Source: Pseudomonas sp. B21-040
Lineage (GTDB): Bacteria > Pseudomonadota > Gammaproteobacteria > Pseudomonadales > Pseudomonadaceae
DNA: 64,000 nt
Assembly: GCF_024748695.1 (NCBI RefSeq)
Contig: NZ_CP087176.1
Coordinates: 4,953,501-5,017,500, forward strand
Direction: 5' to 3'
The notes beneath the pieces are model-generated. The model saw nothing but the letters and a program-made list of their open reading frames with translations. It was not told the origin of the DNA and did no database searches. The translations under genes were made by a program, and so were the position numbers. Below are positions 45,496-55,304 of the stretch, piece by piece; the stretch's first letter is position 1; every line of letters begins with the position of its first letter.

Positions 45496-47393
45496 CCCTC
45501 CGGCGCTCTTGGGACATCAGTACGCGCACCCAGATGATCAGTCTCGGCCCTGCCCTGTTGCTGACGTTGCTGCTGATCAGCTTCTTTACCTTTGTGCGGA
45601 TCCAGGACTTGCGCCAGGAGCTCAACCACACCGGGCAATTGATCGCCAACCAGCTCGCACCCGCCACCGAGTACGGAGTGATCTCGGGGAACAACGAGGT
45701 GCTCGAAAGTTTGCTCAAGGCCACGCTCGCCACGCCGAACGTCCGATTTCTGGAGGTCCAGGACAACGCCAACCGGATATTGGTGTATGTCGAGCAGCCG
45801 TCGGAAACCTACAGACGCTCGCAGCAAGTCGAAGTGTTTCAGGCACCGGTGCGGCTACAGCGGATTGCGCTCAACAATGATTTTTTCCAGGGGTCCAAAG
45901 CGGCGAGCACAACCCCCTCCGAGGACTACCTGGGCCGGGTGATCGTCGGTTTGTCGAATGACGCCTTCAACCAGCGCCAGCAGGAAATCTTGTTGAAGGC
46001 TGCGATCCTCGCGCTGTTCGCCCTGCTGTTTACCTTTCTCGTTGCCCGGCGCCTGGCGGGCAGCCTCTCCCAACCGATCCGCGATATTGGCGACGCGGTG
46101 AAAGCGATTCAGGAAGGCGATTACAAAACACCCCTGCCGATTGTCGACGACACCGAGTTGGGCGCGCTGTCGCAACACATCAACAACCTCGCCGCCGGCC
46201 TCGAACAAGCCAGCCGCGAACAGCATCAGGCAATGGCACAGTTGATCCAGACGCGTGAGGAAGCGGAAAAGGCCAACAATGCCAAGTCTGACTTCCTGGC
46301 AATGATGAGCCATGAACTGCGCACGCCGATGAATGGCGTGCTCGGTATGCTGCAATTGCTGGAAACCACCGACATGACCGAGGAGCAGATCGAATACGCG
46401 GCTTTGGCGTCGGAGTCCACCGAACACCTGCTCAAGGTCATCAACGATATTCTCGACTTCTCGCGCATCGAGCGCTCGGAACTGGAACTGGAGCACATCC
46501 CGTTCAACCTCGCGGACTTGATCAGCACTTGCGCCCAATCGTTCCAGCACAGCGCGTTGCAGCGCGGCCTCGACCTGCAGTTGCAAATCCCCGAGGACAT
46601 GCGCGCCCTTCAAGTGCAGGGTGATCCGACGCGGATCCGGCAGATTCTGGTCAATCTGGTCGGTAATGCCTTGAAGTTCACTGAGCACGGCCGCGTGAGC
46701 ATCGAACCGCAGTGGCAATCGCTGGATCACGAACTGCTGTGGTTCACCTGCACCGTGCGCGACAGTGGCATCGGTATTTCCGCTGAAAGCCTGGAGCTGA
46801 TGTTCAATGCATTCCAGCAAGCCGACAGCTCTATTTCAAGACGCTATGGTGGTACCGGCCTGGGCTTGCCGATTGCCCGTACTTTGGCTGAACGCATGGG
46901 CGGCACCTTGCGGGCTCAGAGCGAAGAAGGCCTGGGCTCGGTGTTTACGCTGGAAATCCCGCTGGCACTGTACAAGCAGCCGCTGCCCGTACTGACACCC
47001 CGGGCACAGACCGGCAACGATGATGGCGAAGGGCGCAATGTGCTGCTGGTCGAAGACAACCCGGTCAATCAGACCGTCATCGAAGCAATGTTGCGCAGCC
47101 TGGGCTTTACTGTCAGCGTCGCAACCGATGGCGCGCAAGCGGTGCGCAGTGCCGAGAGCCTGGTATTTGAAGCGATTCTGATGGACTGCCGCCTGCCAAT
47201 CATCGATGGCTACGAAGCAACCCGTCAGATCCGCCAATTGCCCGGCTGCACCGACTTGCCGATCATCGCATTGACGGCCAATGCGTTGCAGGGCGACCGC
47301 GAAGCCTGCTTGTCGGCTGGCATGAACGATTATCTGGCCAAGCCCTTCAAACGGACTGATTTGCAGCAAATTCTGCAGCGCTGGGTGCAGTAG
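45492..47393 (+). CDS. hybrid sensor histidine kinase (PA1611-like)
   Basis: A 633-residue inner-membrane hybrid kinase. A membrane helix (about 17-37) and a periplasmic domain of about 130 residues lead to a second helix near 172-190, a HAMP domain, the H box MMSHELRTPMNG (His274) and an ATPase domain with GTGLGLPIART. A C-terminal receiver has Asp565 in LMDCRLPIIDGYE. No HPt domain is present. It stands directly before fabA-fabB, the position of P. aeruginosa PA1611, a kinase that binds RetS and so affects the GacS/Rsm pathway. The orthology is inferred from order and architecture. It is translationally coupled to the binding-protein gene. Confidence 0.9.
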   Translation: MTLRRSWDISTRTQMISLGPALLLTLLLISFFTFVRIQDLRQELNHTGQLIANQLAPATEYGVISGNNEVLESLLKATLATPNVRFLEVQDNANRILVYVEQPSETYRRSQQVEVFQAPVRLQRIALNNDFFQGSKAASTTPSEDYLGRVIVGLSNDAFNQRQQEILLKAAILALFALLFTFLVARRLAGSLSQPIRDIGDAVKAIQEGDYKTPLPIVDDTELGALSQHINNLAAGLEQASREQHQAMAQLIQTREEAEKANNAKSDFLAMMSHELRTPMNGVLGMLQLLETTDMTEEQIEYAALASESTEHLLKVINDILDFSRIERSELELEHIPFNLADLISTCAQSFQHSALQRGLDLQLQIPEDMRALQVQGDPTRIRQILVNLVGNALKFTEHGRVSIEPQWQSLDHELLWFTCTVRDSGIGISAESLELMFNAFQQADSSISRRYGGTGLGLPIARTLAERMGGTLRAQSEEGLGSVFTLEIPLALYKQPLPVLTPRAQTGNDDGEGRNVLLVEDNPVNQTVIEAMLRSLGFTVSVATDGAQAVRSAESLVFEAILMDCRLPIIDGYEATRQIRQLPGCTDLPIIALTANALQGDREACLSAGMNDYLAKPFKRTDLQQILQRWVQ

Positions 47394-47491
47394 TACAGGC
47401 CTTTCGACCATCTGCGACTGGCGTGAAAGGCGAAAGTGCGGCAGTCTTAGTCACCCGAACAGGCCCGAAAAGGGGCTTGAATAATAATTTC

Positions 47492-47509
47492 AGTGCACAA
47501 GTGTACATT
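47492..47509. promoter_or_regulatory. imperfect palindrome upstream of fabA, possible DesT/FabR-type operator
   Basis: AGTGCACAAGTGTACATT has 12 of 18 positions symmetric and lies about 130 bases before fabA. In P. aeruginosa the TetR-family repressor DesT controls desCB and fabAB from a palindrome that, as I remember it, has a similar AGTG-AC spacing. The match is by eye and weak. The rest of the 247-base gap (47394-47640) shows no further site. Confidence 0.3.
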
Positions 47510-47640
47510 CATGTCCTTGGTGCTGTGACTTTCACCACAACGCAATAGTCTATGAGTAGGCTGCCGGTTCGAGGCATGAACGCTTCGATCGGCCGGGAAG
47601 ATTTGCCCCACCTGCCGCATGGGACTATTGAGGAGCTCGC

Positions 47641-48156
47641 ATGACCAAACAAAACGCCTTTACCCGGGAAGACCTGCTGCGCTGCAGTCGCGGTGAGCTG
47701 TTCGGCCCAGGTAACGCGCAACTGCCCGCCCCGAACATGCTGATGGTTGATCGCATCACCCTGATCAGCGAAGAAGGTGGCAAGTACGGCAAAGGTGAAT
47801 TGGTCGCCGAGCTGGATATCAATCCGGACCTGTGGTTCTTCGCCTGCCACTTCGAAGGCGATCCGGTGATGCCGGGCTGCCTGGGCCTCGACGCCATGTG
47901 GCAACTGGTCGGCTTCTTCCTTGGCTGGCAAGGTCTGCCGGGCCGTGGCCGTGCGCTGGGTTCGGGCGAAGTGAAATTCTTTGGCCAGGTCCTGCCGACC
48001 GCCAAGAAAGTCACCTATAACATTCATATCAAGCGCGTCCTGAAGGGCAAGCTGAACCTGGCCATCGCCGACGGTTCGGTCACTGTCGACGGTCGCGAAA
48101 TCTATACCGCCGAAGGCCTTCGGGTCGGCGTGTTTACCTCCACTGACAACTTCTAA
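47641..48156 (+). CDS. fabA: 3-hydroxydecanoyl-ACP dehydratase/isomerase FabA
   Basis: FabA dehydrates 3-hydroxydecanoyl-ACP and isomerises the product to the cis-3 form, the entry to unsaturated fatty acids. The 171-residue hotdog protein has the catalytic His in [18 protein letters not shown] (near residue 71) and Asp in LGLDAMWQL (near 85). Length is that of E. coli FabA (172). TTGAGGAGC lies just upstream of ATG 47641. It is co-transcribed with fabB, 11 bases downstream. Confidence 0.98.
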   Translation: MTKQNAFTREDLLRCSRGELFGPGNAQLPAPNMLMVDRITLISEEGGKYGKGELVAELDINPDLWFFACHFEGDPVMPGCLGLDAMWQLVGFFLGWQGLPGRGRALGSGEVKFFGQVLPTAKKVTYNIHIKRVLKGKLNLAIADGSVTVDGREIYTAEGLRVGVFTSTDNF

Positions 48157-48167
48157 GGGTTATTCGC

Positions 48168-49388
48168 ATGCGCCGCGTCGTTATCACTGGTCTGGGCATC
48201 GTTTCGTGCCTGGGCAATGACAAAGAGACCGTCTCCGCTAACCTGCGTGCAAGCCGCCCTGGCATCCGGTTCAACCCGGAATATGCCGAAATGGGTCTGC
48301 GTAGCCAGGTTTCCGGCTCCATTGACCTTCCCCTCGAAGAGCTGATCGATCGCAAGATCTATCGCTTCGTCGGCCACGCGGCGGCTTACGCCTACCTGGC
48401 CATGAAAGACGCCATCGCTGACTCCGGTCTGAGCGACGAACAAGTTTCCAACCCGCGTACCGGCCTGATCGCCGGTTCCGGTGGTGCCTCCACGCTGAAC
48501 CAGATGGAAGCGCTGGACATCCTGCGCGAGAAAGGCGTGAAGCGCGTTGGCCCATACCGCGTAACGCGGACCATGAGCAGCACCGTTTCCGCTTGCCTGG
48601 CCACCCCGTTCAAGATCAAGGGCCTGAACTACTCCATCGCTTCTGCCTGCGCCACCAGTGCTCACTGCATCGGTACCGCCATGGAACAGATCCAGATGGG
48701 CAAGCAGGACATCGTATTCGCTGGCGGCGGTGAAGAAGAACACTGGAGCCAGTCGTTCCTGTTCGACGCCATGGGCGCACTGTCCAGCCAGTACAACGAA
48801 ACCCCGGAAAAAGCTTCCCGTGCCTACGACGCCAAGCGTGACGGTTTCGTCATTGCTGGCGGTGGCGGCATGGTCGTGGTCGAAGAGCTGGAACACGCTC
48901 TGGCGCGCGGCGCGAAGATCTACGCGGAAATCGTTGGCTACGGCGCGACCTCCGACGGCTACGACATGGTCGCCCCAAGCGGCGAAGGCGCCATCCGCTG
49001 CATGCAGATGGCCATGTCCACCGTTGACGCACCGATCGACTACCTGAACACCCACGGCACTTCGACTCCGGTCGGCGACGTCATGGAAATGAAAGGTGTG
49101 CGCGAACTGTTCGGCGACAAGGCTCCGGCCATCAGCTCCACCAAAAGCCTGTCGGGTCACTCCCTGGGCGCCGCCGGCGTTCACGAAGCGATCTACTGCA
49201 TGCTGATGATGGAAGGCAACTTCATGGCAGGCTCCGCCAACATCGACGAGCTGGACCCAGAAGTGGCAGACATGCCAATCCTGACCAAGACTCGCGAAAA
49301 CGCCACCATCGACACCGTGATGAGCAACAGCTTCGGTTTCGGTGGCACCAACGCCACGCTGGTACTCAAGCGCTGGGCTGGTAAGTAA
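48168..49388 (+). CDS. fabB: beta-ketoacyl-ACP synthase I FabB
   Basis: FabB elongates cis-3-decenoyl-ACP and later acyl chains in fatty acid synthesis. The 406-residue condensing enzyme has the Cys-His-His triad: Cys in [13 protein letters not shown] (near 163), His in [10 protein letters not shown] (near 298) and His in [10 protein letters not shown] (near 333). The C-terminal [13 protein letters not shown] is typical. It forms the classic fabAB operon with the dehydratase and ends at a strong terminator. Confidence 0.98.
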   Translation: MRRVVITGLGIVSCLGNDKETVSANLRASRPGIRFNPEYAEMGLRSQVSGSIDLPLEELIDRKIYRFVGHAAAYAYLAMKDAIADSGLSDEQVSNPRTGLIAGSGGASTLNQMEALDILREKGVKRVGPYRVTRTMSSTVSACLATPFKIKGLNYSIASACATSAHCIGTAMEQIQMGKQDIVFAGGGEEEHWSQSFLFDAMGALSSQYNETPEKASRAYDAKRDGFVIAGGGGMVVVEELEHALARGAKIYAEIVGYGATSDGYDMVAPSGEGAIRCMQMAMSTVDAPIDYLNTHGTSTPVGDVMEMKGVRELFGDKAPAISSTKSLSGHSLGAAGVHEAIYCMLMMEGNFMAGSANIDELDPEVADMPILTKTRENATIDTVMSNSFGFGGTNATLVLKRWAGK

Positions 49389-49410
49389 TACCCGCCGTTT
49401 CGCTGTATTG

Positions 49411-49445
49411 AAAAACGCCCCGACTGGTTCGGGGCGTTTTTTTTG
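49411..49445 (+). terminator. rho-independent terminator of fabAB
   Basis: Stem AAAACGCCCCGA / TTCGGGGCGTTTT with a short loop and eight T residues, starting 22 bases after the fabB stop codon. Confidence 0.93.
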
Positions 49446-49461
49446 TGCCTGAAATATCCCC

Positions 49462-49592
49462 TGTAGCAGCTGGCGAAGCCTGCGTTCGGCTACGCAGCAG
49501 TCGTAAACCTGAGCATCCAGTCTTCCTGGCACACCGCATTGCCTGATTCACGACTGCTGCGCAGCCGAACGCAGGCTTCGCCAGCTGCTACA
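49462..49592. repeat. REP doublet, family 1
   Basis: Inverted pair of TGTAGCAGCTGGCGAAGCCT elements around about 40 bases of unique sequence. Both arms share a C-to-T (CGTTCGGCT) variant relative to the other three doublets, so the arms have changed together. The remaining gap to the next gene (49593-49793) holds nothing I can identify beyond an AT-rich stretch near 49675-49745. Confidence 0.88.
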
Positions 49593-49793
49593 AAGAGCCC
49601 GTCGAACATGAAGCTTTTGTCATGAAACCAACGGGCCTGCGACCGAATGTCGCGCACTTAAAGGGCTGCAGGATTTTATTCAAATCTGCAAAAGTCTGTT
49701 TCCAGATCCGTCAGTTTACTTAGCAAGCTAACAACTCATATAACAGAGGCCTGCACATGCCTTGGTGCAGGTAATTGAGATTGGAGCTAGCAG

Positions 49794-49982
49794 ATGACTG
49801 TAAAAGTAACTGAACGCGACGATTCACATAAATCCCATGAGGGTGTAGCCGCCGGTATCCGCATTTGGGATGTCCACCAACAAGACATGCTGGTGGGGAT
49901 GTTTCACTCCGAGACTGACGCGCATAACTACAAAGCGGAACTCGAAACACTGGAACAGCAAAGAGCGCTGCTATCCGCCTGA
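49794..49982 (+). CDS. small conserved Pseudomonas protein
   Basis: A 62-residue soluble, charged protein (MTVKVTERDDSHKSHEGVAA). It has no membrane segment or Cys; IRIWDVHQQDMLVGMFHSET is the most structured-looking part and the C-terminus is an amphipathic helix. GGAG precedes the ATG by seven bases and a terminator follows, which supports a real gene. I do not recognise a function. Confidence 0.75.
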   Translation: MTVKVTERDDSHKSHEGVAAGIRIWDVHQQDMLVGMFHSETDAHNYKAELETLEQQRALLSA

Positions 49983-50012
49983 CCGCTGCGCCTGAGCAAC
50001 TACAGCATTGAA

Positions 50013-50047
50013 AACGACAAACCCCGCCATGAGCGGGGTTTGTCGTT
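50013..50047. terminator. bidirectional rho-independent terminator
   Basis: A long stem AACGACAAACCCCGC / GCGGGGTTTGTCGTT with a CATGA-type loop, between the small plus-strand gene and the convergent DUF2058 gene. T runs are short, so efficiency is uncertain. Confidence 0.8.
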
Positions 50048-50065
50048 GATGAAGCCCTTAACGGC

Positions 50066-50608
50066 TTACCACATCAGATCATCCGGGATCTGATAGGCCG
50101 CGTACGGATCGTCCTCGGCCGCCACTTCTTCAGTCTTCACGTTCATCTGCACGATACGCTGTGGATCGCGCTCCTGAATCTTCAGTGCCGCTTCACGCGG
50201 GATCACTTCGTAACCGCCAGCATGGTGCACGATGGCCAGCGATCCGTTGCTGAGCTTGTTGCGCATCAGCGTATTGACGCAGATGCGCTTGACCTTCTTG
50301 TCGTCGACGAAGTTGTAGTAGTCCTCGGTGGTCAGCTTTGGCAGACGCGAGACTTCGATCAATTGCTTGACCTGAGCGGCGCGAGCCTTGGCCTCGACCT
50401 TTTCCTGTTGCTGGCGGTTCAGCTCCTGGTCGCGCTTGACCTTCTCGGCCATGGCTTCCTGCGCTGCACGCTGCTGGGAATCATCGAGTTCAATCTGGCC
50501 CTTGTGGGCCAGGCGCTGCTGTTTCTGCTTGTCTTTGCTGACCTGCTTGGCCTGCTTCTGGTTGACCAGCCCTGCTTTGAGTAACTGGTCGCGAAGGGAA
50601 ATGCTCAT
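50066..50608 (-). CDS. DUF2058 domain protein (YaiL-like)
   Basis: A 180-residue protein starting MSISLRDQLLKAGLVNQKQA, typical of the DUF2058/YaiL family. Residues 15-95 are a highly charged Lys/Gln/Glu-rich helix (QVSKDKQKQQRLAHKGQIEL) with coiled-coil character. The C-terminal part contains YYNFVDDKKVKRICVN. It is cytoplasmic and reminiscent of nucleoprotein or ribosome-associated proteins, but no function is established. It follows mazG by 28 bases on the same strand. Confidence 0.9.
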   Translation of the reverse strand: MSISLRDQLLKAGLVNQKQAKQVSKDKQKQQRLAHKGQIELDDSQQRAAQEAMAEKVKRDQELNRQQQEKVEAKARAAQVKQLIEVSRLPKLTTEDYYNFVDDKKVKRICVNTLMRNKLSNGSLAIVHHAGGYEVIPREAALKIQERDPQRIVQMNVKTEEVAAEDDPYAAYQIPDDLMW

Positions 50609-50636
50609 GGTGCTTGTTTCTCACTTAGGCAACTGC

Positions 50637-51473
50637 TCAACCGCAGCTGGTCAAATTCTTTTCCTGACGTTTGGCTTCGCCCCACAGGGCGTCCAACTCT
50701 TCGAGGGTGCAATCTTCTATGGGACGGTGGGTGTCGCGCAATGCCTGTTCGATAAAACGGAAGCGTCTTTCGAATTTGCCGTTGGCGCCACGCAGTGCGG
50801 TTTCCGGATCGACCTTGAGATGACGCGCCAGATTGACCACCGAAAACAACAGGTCACCAACCTCATCGGCAATCGCTGCCGAGTCATTGTCGGCCATCGC
50901 TTCGAGCACTTCATCGAGCTCTTCGCGGACCTTGTCCAGCACCGGCAACGCGTCTGGCCAGTCGAAACCGACCTGCCCGGCGCGCTTCTGCAGTTTCGCC
51001 GAGCGCGACAATGCCGGCAGCGCGGCCGGTACATCGTCGAGCAACGACAATTGCAACGGTGCCGCTGACTTCTCGGCGCGCTCTTCGGCCTTGATCTCTT
51101 CCCAGCGCTGCTTGACCTGCTCTTCACTCAGTCGCGGTATGTCCACCGGCGCATACAGATCACCGGTAGGAAACACATGAGGGTGACGACGGATCAGCTT
51201 GCGGGTAATGCTGTCGACCACGCCGGCGAATTCAAAGCGCCCTTCTTCGCGCGCCAGTTGGCTGTAATAAACCACCTGGAACAGCAAATCCCCCAGCTCA
51301 CCCTGCAAGTGATCGAAGTCACCGCGCTCAATGGCGTCAGCGACTTCGTAGGCTTCCTCAAGGGTGTGCGGGACGATCGTTTCGTAGGTCTGCTTGATGT
51401 CCCACGGGCAACCGAACTGCGGGTCGCGCAGCCGGTTCATCAAGTGCAGCAAGTCTTCAAGTGAATACATCAA
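50637..51473 (-). CDS. mazG: nucleoside triphosphate pyrophosphohydrolase MazG
   Basis: A 278-residue MazG with two tandem all-alpha NTP-PPase domains. The first has TLEEAYEVADAIERGDFDHL and GELGDLLFQVVYYSQ (residues 35-75). The second has REELDEVLEAMADND and DEVGDLLFSVVNLARHL (about 185-220). E. coli MazG hydrolyses NTPs to NMP and can lower ppGpp. The location next to relA is the usual gammaproteobacterial pairing, although no mazEF lies here. Length is close to the family (about 265-280). Confidence 0.95.
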   Translation of the reverse strand: MMYSLEDLLHLMNRLRDPQFGCPWDIKQTYETIVPHTLEEAYEVADAIERGDFDHLQGELGDLLFQVVYYSQLAREEGRFEFAGVVDSITRKLIRRHPHVFPTGDLYAPVDIPRLSEEQVKQRWEEIKAEERAEKSAAPLQLSLLDDVPAALPALSRSAKLQKRAGQVGFDWPDALPVLDKVREELDEVLEAMADNDSAAIADEVGDLLFSVVNLARHLKVDPETALRGANGKFERRFRFIEQALRDTHRPIEDCTLEELDALWGEAKRQEKNLTSCG

Positions 51474-51502
51474 TCATTCTCTGCATCTGAATCGCAAAAC
51501 CC

Positions 51503-51574
51503 GTAGGAGCCGAGCTTGCTCGCGATAGCGGTACATCAGGTAAATCGCCATCGCGAGCAAGCTCGGCTCCTACA
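51503..51574. repeat. REP doublet, family 2
   Basis: GTAGGAGCCGAGCTTGCTCG and its inverted copy GAGCAAGCTCGGCTCCTAC enclose about 25 bases, in the 111-base gap between relA and mazG. It could form a stable hairpin in a relA-mazG transcript. Confidence 0.88.
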
Positions 51575-51584
51575 GGGATCGGTT

Positions 51585-53828
51585 TCACGGCGTCCGGTTA
51601 CGGCGGGTTTCGATGATGTTCGGCAACTGGGAAATCCGCCCCAGTAACCGCCCCAGCGCATCCAGTCCCGGAATCTCGATGGTCAGGGACATCAACGCGG
51701 TGTTGTCCTCTTTGTTCGAGCGGGTGTTGACCGCCAGCACGTTGATCCGCTCGTTGAGCAGCACCTGCGACACGTCACGCAGCAACCCGGAGCGGTCGTA
51801 GGCGCGGATGATGATGTCCACCGGGTAAGTGAGCACCGGCACCGGCCCCCAACTGACCTGGATGATCCGCTCTGGCTCGCGCCCGCCCAGTTGCAGCACC
51901 GAGGCACAGTCTTGACGGTGAATGCTCACGCCACGACCCTGGGTGATGTAACCGACGATGGCATCGCCCGGCAATGGCTGGCAGCAGCCGGCCATTTGCG
52001 TCATCAGGTTGCCGACACCCTGGATCTGGATGTCGCCGCGCTTGCCTGGCTTGTAGCCGGTGGCCTTGCGGGGGATCAGCTCCAACTGCTCGTTGCCGCG
52101 TTCCGGCTCGACCAGTTGCTGCGCCAGGTTCACCAGTTGCGCCAGGCGCAAATCACCGGCGCCCAACGCCGCGAACATGTCCTCGGCCGTCTTCATGTTG
52201 GCCTTGTCGGCCAGCTTGTCGAAATCTACGGCTGGCAGGCCGAGGCGATTGAGTTCGCGCTCAAGCAGGGTTTTACCGGCCGCAACGTTCTGATCGCGGG
52301 CCTGTAATTTGAACCAGTGGACAATCTTCGCCCGTGCCCGCGAGGTGGTGATGTAGCCCAGGTTCGGGTTCAGCCAGTCGCGGCTCGGCGTGCCGTGCTT
52401 GCTGGTGATGATCTCGACCTGTTCACCGGTTTGCAGGCTGTAGTTGAGCGGCACGATGCGCCCGTTGATCTTCGCGCCACGGCAGTTGTGGCCGATCTCG
52501 GTGTGCACCCGGTACGCGAAGTCCAGCGGTGTCGCGCCTTTGGGCAAGTCGATGGCGTGACCGTCGGGGGTGAAGATGTAGACCCGGTCCGGCTCGATAT
52601 CGACCCGCAGCTGTTCTGCCAGGCCACCGATATCGCCCAGCTCTTCATGCCACTCGAGGACCTGACGCAGCCAGGAGATTTTCTCTTCGTAGTGGTTCGA
52701 ACCGGATTTGACGTCGGTGCCCTTGTAGCGCCAGTGCGCGCACACGCCCAGCTCGGCTTCCTCGTGCATGGCGTGGGTGCGGATCTGCACTTCCAGCACC
52801 TTGCCCTCAGGCCCGATCACCGCCGTGTGCAGCGAGCGATAGCCGTTCTCTTTCGGGTTGGCGATGTAGTCGTCGAATTCTTTCGGGATGTGCCGCCACA
52901 AGGTGTGGACGATGCCGAGCGCGGTGTAGCAATCGCGCATTTCCGGCACCAGCACGCGAACGGCGCGCACGTCGTAGATCTGGCTGAACTCCAGACCCTT
53001 GCGCTGCATTTTGCGCCAGATCGAATAGATGTGTTTGGCCCGGCCGCTGATGTCGGCATCGACGCCGGTGGCCTGCAATTCGTTTTTGAGTTGGGTCATC
53101 ACGTCGCTGATGAAGCGTTCGCGATCCAGACGTCGCTCATGCAACAGCTTGGCGATCTGCTTGTACTGGTCAGGCTCAAGGTAACGGAAGGACAAATCCT
53201 CCAGTTCCCACTTGATGTGACCGATACCGAGACGGTGCGCGAGTGGCGCATAGATGTCGAAGACTTCGCGGGCGACGCGATTGCGCTTTTCGTCGTCGGC
53301 GGTTTTCACCGCACGAATCGCGCAGGTGCGTTCAGCCAGCTTGATCAGTGCGACGCGTACGTCATCGACCATGGCAACCAGCATTTTGCGCAGGTTTTCG
53401 ACCTGGCCCTGAGTGCCCAGCACCAGGGATTTGCGTGGGCTCAGGCTGTCGCTGATCGCCGCCATGCGCTGCACGCCATCGATCAGCTTGGCCACCACCG
53501 GGCCGAAGCGCTGGCTGATGGCAGGCAACTCGATCTGGCCTTCGCGCACGCCACGGTACAAGATCGCGGCGACCAGTGAATCCTGATCGAGTTTGAGGTC
53601 GGCGAGAATCTCGGCGATCTCAAGGCCCGTGCGGAAACTCGAGGTCCCTTCGGACCAGAGATTCTTCGCCGCATTGGCCTGTTGTTCCGACATGCGAGCG
53701 AACTCGCACGCCTCCTTCAAGGCTTCGCGATCCAGTGCCGGATCGACACTGACCGCATGATCGAGCCAAGCCTCGAGATTGATACTGCCGTCTGTGTTGA
53801 TCGGCTGGTGTGCTCTCACCTGTACCAT
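51585..53828 (-). CDS. relA: GTP pyrophosphokinase RelA
   Basis: A 747-residue stringent-response synthetase that makes (p)ppGpp on stalled ribosomes. The N-terminal pseudo-hydrolase domain lacks the HD metal ligands (ILYRGVREGQIELP replaces the HDxxED region), as in RelA and unlike SpoT. The synthetase domain has RVLVPEMRDCYTALGIVH and NPKENGYRSLHTAVIGP. Then follow TGS (DGHAIDLPKGATPLDFAYR, near 410), a zinc-finger region with GCCQPLPGD and a C-terminal ACT domain. Length is normal. It lies downstream of rlmD with a 123-base gap, so it probably has its own promoter. Confidence 0.97.
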   Translation of the reverse strand: MVQVRAHQPINTDGSINLEAWLDHAVSVDPALDREALKEACEFARMSEQQANAAKNLWSEGTSSFRTGLEIAEILADLKLDQDSLVAAILYRGVREGQIELPAISQRFGPVVAKLIDGVQRMAAISDSLSPRKSLVLGTQGQVENLRKMLVAMVDDVRVALIKLAERTCAIRAVKTADDEKRNRVAREVFDIYAPLAHRLGIGHIKWELEDLSFRYLEPDQYKQIAKLLHERRLDRERFISDVMTQLKNELQATGVDADISGRAKHIYSIWRKMQRKGLEFSQIYDVRAVRVLVPEMRDCYTALGIVHTLWRHIPKEFDDYIANPKENGYRSLHTAVIGPEGKVLEVQIRTHAMHEEAELGVCAHWRYKGTDVKSGSNHYEEKISWLRQVLEWHEELGDIGGLAEQLRVDIEPDRVYIFTPDGHAIDLPKGATPLDFAYRVHTEIGHNCRGAKINGRIVPLNYSLQTGEQVEIITSKHGTPSRDWLNPNLGYITTSRARAKIVHWFKLQARDQNVAAGKTLLERELNRLGLPAVDFDKLADKANMKTAEDMFAALGAGDLRLAQLVNLAQQLVEPERGNEQLELIPRKATGYKPGKRGDIQIQGVGNLMTQMAGCCQPLPGDAIVGYITQGRGVSIHRQDCASVLQLGGREPERIIQVSWGPVPVLTYPVDIIIRAYDRSGLLRDVSQVLLNERINVLAVNTRSNKEDNTALMSLTIEIPGLDALGRLLGRISQLPNIIETRRNRTP

Positions 53829-53951
53829 CTTGCTTACCTTCCCTACGACGCAGATTCAATGCGTCAAATCGCTGACCTTCGTTGCCCGATTGCGCTCACG
53901 GGGCTCATGCGAGCGCTGCTCGGGCGGGCCAGTCGGACCAGACGAGCCATC

Positions 53952-55304
53952 CTAGCTCGCTTCAAATAACGCCATGGCCTCGACATGTGCCGTTTGAGGA
54001 AACATATCGAGAATCCCGGCACGTTTTAACCGGTAGCCCTGCTTGATCAACTCAACCGTGTCGCGCGCCAGCGTTGCCGGGTTGCACGACACATACACCA
54101 ATCGCTCGGCGCCCAAGGTCTTGAGCTTGCGCACCACCTCGAAAGCACCGTCACGCGGTGGGTCCAAGAGTACCGCACAAAAGCCTTCGCGGGCCCATTC
54201 GGCATCAGCCAAAGGCTGGGATAAATCGGCCTGAAAAAACTTCGCGTTATTCAGATTATTGCTAGCGGCGTTCGCGGCAGCACGCTCGACCATCGTCTGC
54301 ACACCTTCGACCGCCACCACTTCGCGAACGGCTTTGGCCAGCGGCAATGCAAAATTGCCCAACCCGCAGAACAGGTCGAGAACGCGTTCATCCGGTTGCG
54401 GCTTCAGCCATTCCAGCGCCTGGGCGATCATCGCTTCGTTGACGCCGGCGTTGACCTGGATGAAATCTCCCGGCCGGTACGCCAGATCCAGATCCCACGA
54501 CGCCAGACGATAACCCAGCGACTGATCGGCATCGACCGGTTGCGGCTCGCCGTCACCGTGCAGCCACAACTGCGCTTCGTGGAACGCGCAGAAATCCTTG
54601 AGGATCGTCAGGTCAGCGTCAGACAACGGCGCCATGTGCCGCAGCAAGACCGCCAGCGACGAGCCGCTGAACAATTCCACATGCCCCAGCGCCTGAGGCT
54701 TGCTCAAGCGACGCAGCATTTCCGGTAAGCGGGTCATGATCGGCTGTAATGGCTGAACCAGCACTGAACATTCGTTAATCGCGACGATGTCCTGACTGCC
54801 CGCCGCGCGGAAACCCACCTCGAGCTTTTTCGCCTTCATGTCCCAGCGCACTGCAACCCGGGCGCGACGGCGGTAACCGAATTCCGGGCCACTCAACGGC
54901 GCCGCCCATTCTTGCGGTTCGACACCGGCGACCTTCGACAGCTGCTCGGCGAGCATGCGCTGTTTCAGGGCCAATTGTTCGTTGTGTGGCAGATGTTGCA
55001 CGCTGCAACCGCCGCAACGACCGGCATGCGGGCACGGCGCCGGACGTCGCAGTTCACTGGCCTGGAACACGCGTTCGGTGCGCGCCTCGACCACTTTGCC
55101 GTGGGCACCCAACACCCGCGCCTCGACGTCTTCACCGGCCAATGCGCCGATGACGAACCAGGTGCGACCTTCGAAAAATGCGATACCGCGACCGTCATTG
55201 GCCAGGCGTTCGATGGTCAAGCGCTGCTTTTTGCCGGTCGGGATTTGTGGGGCCTTGCTGCCGCCCGTGGGTTGGAAGCGCAGGCCTCTCTCGTGCTTGG
55301 CCAT
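53952..55304 (-). CDS. rlmD: 23S rRNA (uracil-1939-C5) methyltransferase RlmD
   Basis: RlmD (RumA) methylates U1939 of 23S rRNA with SAM. The 450-residue protein has an N-terminal TRAM domain, then Fe-S cysteines in [15 protein letters not shown] (near residues 91-105). A SAM-binding [14 protein letters not shown] lies near 310, and the catalytic Cys in [12 protein letters not shown] near 405. The start ATG overlaps the cysM stop (TGATG). The order cysM-rlmD-relA is conserved in Pseudomonas. Confidence 0.96.
   Translation of the reverse strand: MAKHERGLRFQPTGGSKAPQIPTGKKQRLTIERLANDGRGIAFFEGRTWFVIGALAGEDVEARVLGAHGKVVEARTERVFQASELRRPAPCPHAGRCGGCSVQHLPHNEQLALKQRMLAEQLSKVAGVEPQEWAAPLSGPEFGYRRRARVAVRWDMKAKKLEVGFRAAGSQDIVAINECSVLVQPLQPIMTRLPEMLRRLSKPQALGHVELFSGSSLAVLLRHMAPLSDADLTILKDFCAFHEAQLWLHGDGEPQPVDADQSLGYRLASWDLDLAYRPGDFIQVNAGVNEAMIAQALEWLKPQPDERVLDLFCGLGNFALPLAKAVREVVAVEGVQTMVERAAANAASNNLNNAKFFQADLSQPLADAEWAREGFCAVLLDPPRDGAFEVVRKLKTLGAERLVYVSCNPATLARDTVELIKQGYRLKRAGILDMFPQTAHVEAMALFEAS

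Noticed and set aside
48153..49532. Antisense frame of 459 codons covering fabB
   Set aside because: Shadow of fabB; the frame also runs through the fabAB terminator and into a REP.
52317..53579. Antisense open frame of 420 codons opposite relA
   Set aside because: relA motifs on the other strand are complete, and the antisense translation has no recognisable feature.
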